A stretch of 6,283 nucleotides of DNA from Bacteroidales bacterium (GTDB taxonomy: Bacteria; Bacteroidota; Bacteroidia; Bacteroidales; UBA3824): positions 1-6,283 of the forward strand of contig JAFXMJ010000193.1 in NCBI GenBank assembly GCA_017530465.1, given 5' to 3'. Made by a program: the position numbers and the translations under genes. Below the pieces are notes generated by a model. The model made no database searches, was not told the DNA's origin, and saw only the letters and a list, made by a program, of their open reading frames with translations. Shown piece after piece: positions 1 through 6,014 of the stretch (position 1 is its first letter; each line of letters begins with the position of its first letter).

Positions 1-35
1 GTCTTTTGAACGATAATTACCGAGAAATTAGAATT

Positions 36-74
36 AATTACCGTCAATTTTTAGAGATTGGCGGTAATTTTTTT
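36..74 (+). terminator. Rho-independent terminator for a gene left of the window
   Basis: A 12-pair stem is formed by 36-47 and 58-69, including one T-G wobble (44 with 61), around a 10-base loop. It runs directly into a T tract at 68-74. The wobble would be an A-C mismatch in the opposite transcript, and no T tract follows in that direction, so it mainly serves rightward transcription. It therefore probably ends a rightward gene lying outside the window and converging on the lipid kinase gene. It is seen in sequence; activity is inferred. Confidence 0.7.
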
Positions 75-91
75 ATGCGGTTAAGACTGGA

Positions 92-973
92 TTAACAGAA
101 TATCACAATACTATCCTTATCGACCTCAAAATTGAGGTTTTGGTCGAGGCGGACGGTTTCACCGTCGAGGTTCACCCAGCGTTTTTTGTTGCCGAAGAGT
201 TCCACGTGCTTGCCTTGCAGTATTTCAAAACATTTGGATTTATGCGCACGACCGAGGGCAATATTGAGTAGTACGAATGGGACGCGCCAAGGTTCTGGTT
301 TTTTTACGATTACAACGTCCAAAAGTCCGTCGTTGAGCGATGCCTTGGGCGAAATCCTGAATCCGTAGCCGTATTGCGACGAGTTGCAGACCGTTACCAT
401 CAGCGCAGTCCTTTTGATGGAAACGCCGTCGATGGTGATTTCGTATTCGATTGGTTTGTATTTTTGGAATGATGTTATGATTGCCCAAAAATACGTCTTG
501 AACCCGCGCCCCGGGAAAAATTCGTAACGGCGAGCCACTTGCGAATCGTAACCCGCGCCCGCTACCGAAAAGAAAAACTGTCCGTTTACCAAGCAAGTAT
601 CAATCTTCCTGAACTCCGCCGAATTGAGAAACCTGACCGCCCGCCAAGGTTGTATGGGTATGTGCAAAGCCCTCGCAAGACCGTTGCCCGACCCACACGG
701 AATTATCGCCAAGGCAGTCTCGGTCTTTACGAGAGCCTTGGCGACTTCATTGATAGAGCCGTCGCCGCCTACCGCCGTCACAACGTCGTAAGTACCTTCT
801 TTGGCGGCTGCGGCTGCAATTTCGGTGGCGTGTCCCGCGTATTGGGTGTATTCAATTTTATAGTCAAATTTTTCCTTGTTGATATGACGGTTGAGTATTT
901 TCTCAAAACGCTTCTGCTTGCCAATGCCCGAAATGGGGTTTACTATGAATAATATTTTGATTTTTGGCGACAT
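92..973 (-). CDS. Diacylglycerol kinase-family lipid kinase (YegS/DgkB-like)
   Basis: A 293-residue protein of the usual size for soluble bacterial lipid kinases of the DAGK catalytic-domain family, which phosphorylate a lipid hydroxyl (diacylglycerol or a related lipid) with ATP at the inner face of the membrane. The N-terminal nucleotide-binding half carries the opening VNPISGIGK (11-19), the phosphate-binding GGDGSINEV (69-77) and PCGSGNGLAR (92-101). The C-terminal beta-rich half carries NLDGE (268-272); D270 fits the catalytic base seen in DgkB-type enzymes and E272 the adjacent conserved acid. No signal peptide or membrane segment is seen. The start lies 9 bases after the stop of the exported low-complexity protein gene and has no promoter of its own, so the two are probably co-transcribed. 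The family is secure. The substrate is not: the GSGNGLA form of the loop also resembles sphingosine kinases, and Bacteroidota make sphingolipids. Confidence 0.92.
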   Translation of the reverse strand: MSPKIKILFIVNPISGIGKQKRFEKILNRHINKEKFDYKIEYTQYAGHATEIAAAAAKEGTYDVVTAVGGDGSINEVAKALVKTETALAIIPCGSGNGLARALHIPIQPWRAVRFLNSAEFRKIDTCLVNGQFFFSVAGAGYDSQVARRYEFFPGRGFKTYFWAIITSFQKYKPIEYEITIDGVSIKRTALMVTVCNSSQYGYGFRISPKASLNDGLLDVVIVKKPEPWRVPFVLLNIALGRAHKSKCFEILQGKHVELFGNKKRWVNLDGETVRLDQNLNFEVDKDSIVIFC

Positions 974-982
974 AATTTACTG

Positions 983-1975
983 TTATCTGTGGTTCGAGCT
1001 GCCGGAGCGCGAACTATTGGAACTGCTCGAACTGCCGGAGCGCGAACTATTGCTTGAACTTCCCGACCGCGAACTGCTCGAACTGCCAGAGCGCGAAGAA
1101 CTGCTCGACGCGGACGACGACTTGCTGCTCGGCGAAGTGGACGACGACCTGCCGCTTGTGCTGCCAGAGTTGTTGCCAGAACGGCTCGAACTGTTGTAAC
1201 TGCCTTGACGGTGGTTGCCGCTGTTGTTGTTATTGTTGGGACGGGAGTCCTTGCTTGTGCTGCTGTTGTTCGAGTTGCCCTGACGGCTGCTGTTCTGATT
1301 GTTGCTGCTATAATTACCCTGACGGTTGCTGCTATGGCCGTTGTTATTGTTGTTATAGTTGTTGTTGTGATTATTATTGTTGCTATAATTGCCGTTGTTA
1401 CGATTATGGTTGTCGCTGTGATAACCATTGTTGTTGTGATTGTTATGATTATCGTGATGATAACCGTGGTCGTTGTGCGGGCGTGCCGGCTCGTGGTGCG
1501 GTGCATGATACGGCTCGTGATGTGTGGGACGGTAGCGATAGTCGTAGTGGTAATTGTAACCATGGTAATTGTAACCATAGTAATTGTAACCGTGATAATA
1601 CCCTACGTGAGCCGGACGATGCTCTATCCAATACGGCGAGGTATGGTACACGTAACTCGGTGTGTGCCAGAAGTAATGCGACGGCCTCGGCTCGTGCCAA
1701 ATCACCGTGGTGGAGTAGCGGTAGGGACGCACATAGAACGGACGCCACAGGATGGATGCCGCAGCCACCGTAACCACAGTGCGCGCCGACGGTGCGATAT
1801 ACACGTCGTCATAGTAGGTGGTGACAGTAGCCCTCGGACGGTGAAACCTTTTGATTCTCACCTCGTAGGAGTCGTACATATCATCCTCCACGTAATATAC
1901 GTCGCTGCTATAAATCTGAGCGTTGGCGGATACCGTGGCAATCACCGCCATTATTATGAGTAAAAATTTTTTCAT
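983..1975 (-). CDS. Exported low-complexity His/Tyr/Asn/Ser-rich protein, unknown function
   Basis: A 330-residue protein of no recognised family. Residues 1-19 are a clear signal peptide (MKK, hydrophobic core, ANA before Q20), so the product leaves the cytoplasm by signal peptidase I processing. Residues 20-95 are the only ordinary-looking part, rich in Tyr, Val and Arg with several YY pairs. Residues about 94-125 are rich in His, Pro, Tyr and Trp. Three GYNY pentapeptides follow at 128-142, then a His cluster (152-190, with HHEP twice), a long Asn-rich stretch (about 176-260) and a Ser/Arg/Gly tail built from SSRSGSS-like units. The His-rich part could bind metal ions, but this is inference from composition only. 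A good Bacteroides-type promoter lies 46 bases upstream, and the lipid kinase gene follows after 9 bases. The reading frame is credible because it has a signal peptide, a promoter and codon-level repeats in this frame. Confidence 0.85.
   Translation of the reverse strand: MKKFLLIIMAVIATVSANAQIYSSDVYYVEDDMYDSYEVRIKRFHRPRATVTTYYDDVYIAPSARTVVTVAAASILWRPFYVRPYRYSTTVIWHEPRPSHYFWHTPSYVYHTSPYWIEHRPAHVGYYHGYNYYGYNYHGYNYHYDYRYRPTHHEPYHAPHHEPARPHNDHGYHHDNHNNHNNNGYHSDNHNRNNGNYSNNNNHNNNYNNNNNGHSSNRQGNYSSNNQNSSRQGNSNNSSTSKDSRPNNNNNSGNHRQGSYNSSSRSGNNSGSTSGRSSSTSPSSKSSSASSSSSRSGSSSSSRSGSSSNSSRSGSSSSSNSSRSGSSNHR
995..1052. repeat. 33-base tandem repeat in the Ser-rich tail
   Basis: Two 25-base copies at 995-1019 and 1028-1052 differ at one base (24 of 25) and are offset by 33 bases. 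Degenerate relatives continue to about 1110. Read leftward they encode the NSSRSGSS-type units at the C-terminus of the exported low-complexity protein. Such near-identical copies point to recent duplication or slippage within the coding region. Confidence 0.75.
1550..1594. repeat. 15-base tandem repeat, three copies, encoding GYNY pentapeptides
   Basis: Units at 1550-1564, 1565-1579 and 1580-1594 share the core gtaattgtaacc and differ only in their last three bases. The unit is a multiple of three, so gain or loss of a copy would keep the frame. Read leftward they encode H/Y-G-Y-N-Y units at residues 128-142 of the exported low-complexity protein. Confidence 0.85.
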
Positions 1976-2020
1976 TTTGAGTAGTTTTTGGGGTTAATAC
2001 TTTTGATTTTATAGTCGATG

Positions 2021-2055
2021 CAAAGTTACAAAATCGAATGATATTAGGGTGCAAA
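2021..2055 (-). promoter_or_regulatory. Bacteroides-type promoter for the exported protein/lipid kinase unit
   Basis: On the minus strand the -7 box TAACTTTG (complement of 2021-2028) matches TAnnTTTG perfectly and is followed by C. A TTTG (complement of 2052-2055) lies 23 bases upstream, slightly far for a -33 box. Transcription would begin near 2013, giving a leader of roughly 38 bases before the ATG at 1975. The motif match is seen; use as a promoter is inferred. Confidence 0.65.
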
Positions 2056-2080
2056 AAAAAGTTAATAAAATAAAGGTGTT

Positions 2081-2500
2081 TTATTTTTCCTCCATTAAAT
2101 GACGATGATATTCCTTTAATGTTTTCAATTCAACTTTGGGCCAAATATCTTTGTTTTTCAATACGTTGAAATGATTGTCGTTGCTAACAACAAATTTGGC
2201 ATTGGCAGCAATGGCACAATCAACGAATTTATTATCGTCGGGGTCTTGGGTAATGATATTCCACTTATAATAGGTACTAATCCGCTCTGTTTCGGCTATG
2301 TTTATCAATTGAAACATCACAAGTTGGGCAATTTGAGGTGAAGATTTATCAGATAAAATTTCTTCATATTCCAACAAAATATCATCCGTTACACACAATA
2401 CAATATCACCCGACAATATTCTCTGCCACATATAGTGCATTTCTGATTTTCGGGTCAATATTGCCAACAGACAATTCGTATCAAGCACAATTCTTTCCAT
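2081..2500 (-). CDS. PIN-domain toxin, ribonuclease of a type II toxin-antitoxin system
   Basis: A 139-residue single PIN domain, the usual length for the 'putative toxin, PIN family' group. PIN toxins are Mg2+-dependent ribonucleases that cut RNA when freed from their antitoxin. The acidic catalytic set is complete: D7 in the opening IVLDTN, E44 in ILLEYEE, D94 in the DPDDNKFVDCAIAA segment (86-99) and D108 in SNDNHF. The domain is therefore expected to be active. The start overlaps the end of the antitoxin gene by 20 bases in another frame, the translational coupling usual for such pairs, and no separate promoter is seen. No signal peptide is present; it acts in the cytoplasm. The RNA target cannot be read from the sequence. 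The gene ends 105 bases before the next leftward gene, with no clear terminator hairpin. Confidence 0.88.
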   Translation of the reverse strand: MERIVLDTNCLLAILTRKSEMHYMWQRILSGDIVLCVTDDILLEYEEILSDKSSPQIAQLVMFQLINIAETERISTYYKWNIITQDPDDNKFVDCAIAANAKFVVSNDNHFNVLKNKDIWPKVELKTLKEYHRHLMEEK

Positions 2501-2744
2501 TGGAGCGATATGGGGTTCTTAAATGCATACGTTCCAATTCTTCTCCGACAGGATATTTGCCTTCATCGATGTACTTGTCCAACTGCTGCTGAACTATGTC
2601 GTCCAAAAACCTGCCTAAAACTTGTTTCAGTCGTTTTATTTCCACTGACGGTATAGGCAGCGAGAATAGTTTTAGGACTTCCATCTGGGCATCGTTGATT
2701 TGTCCGTTAGGAAAAACCTTTTGCATCTCTTTCGTGTATTCCAT
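2481..2744 (-). CDS. Antitoxin partner of the PIN toxin
   Basis: An 87-residue, mostly helical, charged protein, read from the ATG at 2742-2744 (MEYTKEMQ). It resembles small proteins that in Bacteroidota sit just upstream of PIN or other toxins: an AQMEVLKLFSLPIP segment (after QIND), a helix of the LKQVLGRFLDDIV type, and an ending close to HLRTPYR. That resemblance is from memory of the family; the expected role is to bind and inhibit the PIN nuclease. No recognisable DNA-binding fold is evident, so autoregulation is open. The frame stays open upstream to 2903, but a promoter at 2775-2806 lies inside that extension. Transcription from it would start about at 2768, where an in-frame ATG (2766-2768) would be leaderless, so 2744 with a leader of about 24 bases is preferred. 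The gene overlaps the toxin start by 20 bases. Confidence 0.75.
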   Translation of the reverse strand: MEYTKEMQKVFPNGQINDAQMEVLKLFSLPIPSVEIKRLKQVLGRFLDDIVQQQLDKYIDEGKYPVGEELERMHLRTPYRSNGKNCA

Positions 2745-2774
2745 AATACTTAAATTTAAAGGTAACATTTTCCG

Positions 2775-2806
2775 CAAAACTACTATTTTTTTCGCATAAT
2801 CACAAA
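2775..2806 (-). promoter_or_regulatory. Bacteroides-type promoter for the toxin-antitoxin module
   Basis: On the minus strand a -7 box TAGTTTTG (complement of 2775-2782) and a -33 box TTTG (complement of 2803-2806) are separated by 20 bases, an ideal spacing for the Bacteroides consensus. Predicted transcription start is near 2768. This site decides the antitoxin start, because it lies inside the longer open frame. Motifs are seen; function is inferred. Confidence 0.7.
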
Positions 2807-2821
2807 TTTTTTTTAGTTTTG
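2791..2821 (+). promoter_or_regulatory. Bacteroides-type promoter for the outer-membrane protein gene
   Basis: The -7 box TAGTTTTG at 2814-2821 is a perfect TAnnTTTG match and is identical to the one facing the other way at 2775-2782. The -33 region 19 bases upstream (2791-2794, TTCG) is a weak match. Transcription would start near 2828, leaving a leader of about 17 A-rich bases before the ATG at 2845. The two promoters overlap across their -33 regions. Confidence 0.6.
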
Positions 2822-2844
2822 TCCCAAAATTATCAAACAAAAAA

Positions 2845-3675
2845 ATGACATCGACAATCAAATTGATAATAATAATCCTCCTTCTTGCCATCACCCCTGC
2901 CACGGCGCAGGATTGGAGTTCCTATGCTTACGGCGAGGCATTGTGCGGTGCGGTGTCGTGCCTTACGGGGAGCGACGCGGCAGGGCTAAATCCGGCGGGG
3001 ACGGCGTTGGCGGATTGGTCGGCGGGGATTGGGTACAACGACCGGTTTATGATGAAGGAACTGTCGCAAAAGTCGGCGTGGATTACAATGCCGGTGCTTG
3101 GAGGAGTTTTCACACCGGAGTTCAATTATTATGGTTTTTCGCTTTTCAATACATCCAAGGCTTCGTTGGGATATGCCAAGCAACTTTCCAAAACTATCTG
3201 CGCGGGCATCAACCTCAATTATCACAATGTTCATATTGACGATTCTCCCACCAACGCCAACACTATGAGCGGCGACTTTGGCATTATCTGCCGACCCACA
3301 AAATCCTTGACATTAGGCACTTACATCCGCAACATCTCCAATTCGCAATATTCAGGCAGCGACACCATTCTTCCGGCTCAAATCCAAGTTGGCGCGGCAT
3401 ACAGTTTTTATGGCGGACACGTGATTTGCATTGACATCGACCGCAACAGCCTCATCCACGGCATCACGGCGCACATCGGGATAATATGCCAATTGCGCGA
3501 CAATTTCCGCATACTCGCCGGCGTTTCCACTCAGCCGATTACCGTGGGCGTGGGGTCCGAATTTGAGTTCAAAGGGTTTGCGCTGCAATTTGCCGCCCGC
3601 CGCAATCAATATTTGGGCTGGATACCGGCGGTGTCGGTGTGTTGGCGGCGGGGCGCGGACAAGGATTGGAAATAA
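2845..3675 (+). CDS. Predicted outer-membrane beta-barrel protein, PorV/PorQ-like
   Basis: A 276-residue exported protein. Residues 1-21 form a signal peptide (TSTIK, a run of Ile/Leu, then ATA before Q22). After it come a small-residue stretch and the motif AAGLNPAGTAL (45-55), typical of the start of PorV/PorQ and related FadL-like barrels of Bacteroidota. The rest is alternating amphipathic strands with many Gly, Tyr and Phe and short turns, as in a barrel (for example YYGFSLFNTSKASLGYAKQL and the later IQVGAAYSFYGGHVICIDID). It is short and ends in a non-aromatic lysine, so it is not a canonical full-size porin. PorV/PorQ proteins assist type IX secretion, but no other T9SS gene is here and a specific role is not claimed. 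The early coding part (about 2920-3060) is markedly G-rich compared with the neighbourhood. It diverges from the toxin-antitoxin module and ends at a strong terminator. Confidence 0.75.
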   Translation: MTSTIKLIIIILLLAITPATAQDWSSYAYGEALCGAVSCLTGSDAAGLNPAGTALADWSAGIGYNDRFMMKELSQKSAWITMPVLGGVFTPEFNYYGFSLFNTSKASLGYAKQLSKTICAGINLNYHNVHIDDSPTNANTMSGDFGIICRPTKSLTLGTYIRNISNSQYSGSDTILPAQIQVGAAYSFYGGHVICIDIDRNSLIHGITAHIGIICQLRDNFRILAGVSTQPITVGVGSEFEFKGFALQFAARRNQYLGWIPAVSVCWRRGADKDWK

Positions 3676-3732
3676 AAAAAACACGGAATCATCAGAAAAA
3701 TTTTCCAATGGATTCCGTGTTTGTGTTTTTTT
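3674..3732. terminator. Bidirectional Rho-independent terminator between convergent genes
   Basis: A perfect inverted repeat, ACACGGAATC at 3681-3690 and GATTCCGTGT at 3711-3720, extends by two A-T pairs (3679-3722) around a 20-base loop. Rightward it is followed by a short TTGTG and a T7 run (3726-3732). Leftward it is followed at once by eight T (complement of 3674-3681). It sits between the stop of the barrel gene (3675) and the stop of the lipoprotein gene (3759), so one hairpin can end both transcripts; the tail is better for the leftward one. Confidence 0.88.
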
Positions 3733-3758
3733 CAAAAAATGAAAAGAATCTAAACTTC

Positions 3759-4334
3759 CTACTTGAACTTGATGGAGTTGATGATTGCGCCGACATATTT
3801 TTCATATTCGGCAGCCTTGTCTTTCGGGAACTCAATCGTACCCAAAAGTCCAACTTTGTCCTCTTTCAGAACGCCGTAGTGATACTCCACCCTGTCTTCG
3901 TCAGTAGCCTTGATGACGAACTTGTTGCCCTTTACAATCGGAGTTTCGGTTGTCATATCGGTTGCTCTTACTGCGGCTGCCATATTTGCGGCAAAATCTG
4001 CCCAACCGTCGAGGTTAACGCCGTCCGTGTTCCAGGTTCCGTTGATTGATACGTAGCCGCTTTCGTCCTTGATTGCGCAATCGTCATCGCCAAATGCCTC
4101 CTTGGGACTGAGCGACGAAGGATATTGCAACGAGTATTTGCTGTTTTCGAAGGTCTTGTCGAGTTTTGCCGACGGGTCAACAGGCAAAACAGGTTCGTTG
4201 GTTGCAGCCTTGCTTGCAGAGGTGCTGCTCGATTCGGAGGCTGCACCGTTGGAAGTGGCGTTGTTGTTGCCACCGCCACATGCGGCAAACAAGAGTGAAG
4301 CTGCCGCAACGAGTGTCATGATAGTTTTTTTCAT
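3759..4334 (-). CDS. Putative lipoprotein of unknown function
   Basis: A 191-residue protein with a lipoprotein signal peptide: MKK, a hydrophobic Ala/Leu core, and LFAAC with the lipidated cysteine at 19. The sequence after it (GGGNNN) lacks the acidic residues of the Bacteroidota surface-export signal, so it probably faces the periplasm. Residues 20-60 are a Ser/Ala/Asn-rich linker. The folded part (about 60-191) contains YSLQYPSSL, a WNTDGVNLDGWADFAANMA segment and a closing YEKYVGAIINSIKF. That outline (an opening 'YsiqYPs' strand and a final helix with 'I..SiKF') recalls PsbP-like small domains, but this is a weak guess from pattern alone. It follows the 515-residue exported protein gene after 99 bases on the same strand. 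The gap shows no TAnnTTTG box in the right orientation, so co-transcription is likely. It ends at the shared bidirectional terminator. Confidence 0.83.
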   Translation of the reverse strand: MKKTIMTLVAAASLLFAACGGGNNNATSNGAASESSSTSASKAATNEPVLPVDPSAKLDKTFENSKYSLQYPSSLSPKEAFGDDDCAIKDESGYVSINGTWNTDGVNLDGWADFAANMAAAVRATDMTTETPIVKGNKFVIKATDEDRVEYHYGVLKEDKVGLLGTIEFPKDKAAEYEKYVGAIINSIKFK

Positions 4335-4405
4335 TGTTTTGATGTTGTTTTTAATGTCAGTTAATATATCACTTTGTTATTTGTTTGCATATTTTTAACG
4401 GCGAA

Positions 4406-4426
4406 ATTGCATAATTATTATACAAT
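4406..4426. repeat. Near-perfect A/T-rich dyad between two co-oriented genes
   Basis: A 21-base dyad centred on 4416 has nine of ten symmetric positions paired (only 4410 against 4422 fails). It lies just after the stop of the 515-residue protein gene and 72 bases before the lipoprotein gene start. There is no T tract and essentially no loop, so it is a poor terminator. It may be an operator-like site, an mRNA processing hairpin, or chance in A/T-rich DNA. Confidence 0.3.
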
Positions 4427-4433
4427 CTCTCAT

Positions 4434-5981
4434 TTATTTCTTCTCAAATTCTTTCCCGTTCCAAATAAAATCTTCATCCGAAAAAATACTGTCGGAGGAA
4501 TGATAGTAATGCAATCCTTTGGCATCGAAATCATACGTCGAATTATCGCCGTTGCCGCCCAATGTCGGAGCGGGGATTTTATAGTCGGTCGGGGTCAAGG
4601 TGCCGTTCTCATAATACCAAAACTTACTTTCACAAATGTTATTGTTTTTATCAATCTTCGCCAACACCACCAAATATTTGCCGTCAGCCTTGTAAATGAA
4701 GTAATTAACTTTCACACCATCACCCCAAACATATACATCAGGGTTGGACTCGGCAGGTTTATACCGAATATCCATTCCATTTTCGTAACACCAGACATTA
4801 TCAAACGCACCGTAATCTTTGTCGTTGAAATTCAATGCTTTGAAAATAGTTTTGGCATCATTGGAGAGGCTGGTGTCGCTGTCGATTTCGCTTTGAAGAG
4901 TTACAATGAGCGGTTTGGAATATACCCTGATGGTTTCGATGGGCGAATTTCCATCTTTGGCTGTCAATTCGATGAAAACATCACGTTTGAGGAATTTTGT
5001 ATCGTGATTAATTAGTTGATTAACAACATATTTGCCATTCTTAAATTCTTTGTTGAGCGGAGAGTTTTTCACAATCCAACAATTTCCTTTGTACGCGCTG
5101 ATAGGCAGACCAATTGCCACAGGATTTCCAAATGCGTAGCCATTGCTATCACGATCTTGAATAATTCCACACGTTGGGTCCAAGAGTGTGTAGCCTTCCA
5201 CGATACCGTCTTTTACGTCAAATTTTGCAAGTTTCTTTTTGTTATAGACGTAATAGTTTTTGGCGTCCAATGACATATCAAAAAACGTATCACCGCCTAT
5301 CATAGGAGGGAAATATAATGATTGGGCGTCGTCATCTTTCGGATAGCAATACGCAAAATGACCGCCTAATAGCACTGACTGACAAATTATTTGTGAGGTG
5401 TTTTCAAATGTCTTGCCGTTCCAAACAAACCTCAACGGCAAAAACTCATAACTTGAATAGGTGATTTCGCTATCGCCGAATACGACGTTGTGATCTTCAA
5501 AAAAATTGTCTCGGTTATTAGCAATCAATTCCAAAGCCTCCATCGACGGGAAGAATTTGGTGAGTTTTGGATACGACATTTTGCCTTTTTGGTATGTTGC
5601 GACTGCGATTTTGTCATAGGCATCTTGCTCGCTCAGTTGCTTGCCGTGAAAATCGATGTCCAACACAGCCGCCCATCCGCCGTCAAGCATTGGGTAGCAC
5701 CTCATCTTCATTTTGGCAAAAATGTCGTATTGATATGTTGTGTCAACATTATTCCGCACGAAATCAAAACTCATTTCGGTCTTTGAATGGAACTGCACGG
5801 CTTTGTCGTACAATGCCTTGTCGTAGGCTTCCGCCTTGGTGATGGCGGGCAACTGTTTGATTTCTTCCCAAAAGATTTTCACGATAGAATCTTTCGGCTC
5901 TGTGTATTTGTAGGCATTTTGCGCCTCCGCCGCGCCGCATATCATCATTACCAATGCGGCAAGAATTAGGATTTTTTTCAC
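4434..5981 (-). CDS. Exported protein of unknown function, 515 residues, GTG start
   Basis: The start codon is GTG (complement of 5979-5981). An in-frame TAA lies 15 bases upstream with no ATG between, and the next internal ATGs would destroy the signal peptide. Residues 1-20 (MKKILILAALVMMICGAAEA, then Q21) are a type I signal peptide, so the mature protein is periplasmic or beyond. C15 within it does not make a good lipobox. The mature part has an N-terminal helical segment (about 28-70, several Lys/Glu/Ala), then mostly beta-type sequence rich in Tyr, Asp, Asn and Gly. A W-N-G-K-x-F-E motif occurs twice, at 187-193 and 507-513, each preceded by Phe and an aliphatic residue. This suggests two related modules, the last one finishing the protein. 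No enzyme motif is recognised. It diverges from proS and probably forms a transcription unit with the lipoprotein gene. Confidence 0.85.
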   Translation of the reverse strand: MKKILILAALVMMICGAAEAQNAYKYTEPKDSIVKIFWEEIKQLPAITKAEAYDKALYDKAVQFHSKTEMSFDFVRNNVDTTYQYDIFAKMKMRCYPMLDGGWAAVLDIDFHGKQLSEQDAYDKIAVATYQKGKMSYPKLTKFFPSMEALELIANNRDNFFEDHNVVFGDSEITYSSYEFLPLRFVWNGKTFENTSQIICQSVLLGGHFAYCYPKDDDAQSLYFPPMIGGDTFFDMSLDAKNYYVYNKKKLAKFDVKDGIVEGYTLLDPTCGIIQDRDSNGYAFGNPVAIGLPISAYKGNCWIVKNSPLNKEFKNGKYVVNQLINHDTKFLKRDVFIELTAKDGNSPIETIRVYSKPLIVTLQSEIDSDTSLSNDAKTIFKALNFNDKDYGAFDNVWCYENGMDIRYKPAESNPDVYVWGDGVKVNYFIYKADGKYLVVLAKIDKNNNICESKFWYYENGTLTPTDYKIPAPTLGGNGDNSTYDFDAKGLHYYHSSDSIFSDEDFIWNGKEFEKK

Positions 5982-6014
5982 GGTCAGTGTTTTATGTTAT
6001 TAATATTTCGACAG

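Noticed and set aside
891..1199. A rightward frame with ELPERELL repeats resembling a coiled-coil or leucine-rich protein
   Set aside because: It is the antisense image of the Ser/Arg/Gly repeat tail; its periodicity comes entirely from the 33-base DNA repeat.
943..1578. A Thr/Ile/Ala-rich leftward frame inside the exported protein gene
   Set aside because: It is a shifted frame of the same low-complexity DNA, overlaps the gene fully and has no signal, start context or family.
986..1600. Repeats considered as a CRISPR array
   Set aside because: Units are short, adjacent, degenerate and in phase with codons; there are no unique spacers of constant length.
1054..1773. A 239-residue rightward frame very rich in cysteine, tempting as a metallothionein-like protein
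   Set aside because: The cysteines arise from the complement of repeated Asn/Ser codons read in another frame (TGT/TGC). The region is explained by the minus-strand gene.
1205..1963. A 252-residue rightward open frame, almost entirely Val/Ile/Met/Thr-like hydrophobic sequence
   Set aside because: It is the antisense of the exported low-complexity gene; Asn, His and Tyr codons read backwards give GTT/ATT/GTG-type codons. No promoter, family match or sensible start supports it.
2745..2903. An N-terminal extension of the antitoxin to 2903
   Set aside because: It is antisense to the signal peptide of the barrel protein gene and contains the predicted promoter of the antitoxin itself.
4374..5015. 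A 213-residue rightward frame opposite the 515-residue protein gene
   Set aside because: It shows no family motifs and no promoter and is fully covered by a better-supported minus-strand gene with signal peptide and promoter.
4434..5981. Cysteine 15 of the 515-residue protein considered as a lipidation site
   Set aside because: The preceding residues M-M-I do not make a lipobox and a good signal peptidase I site (AEA before Q21) lies just downstream.
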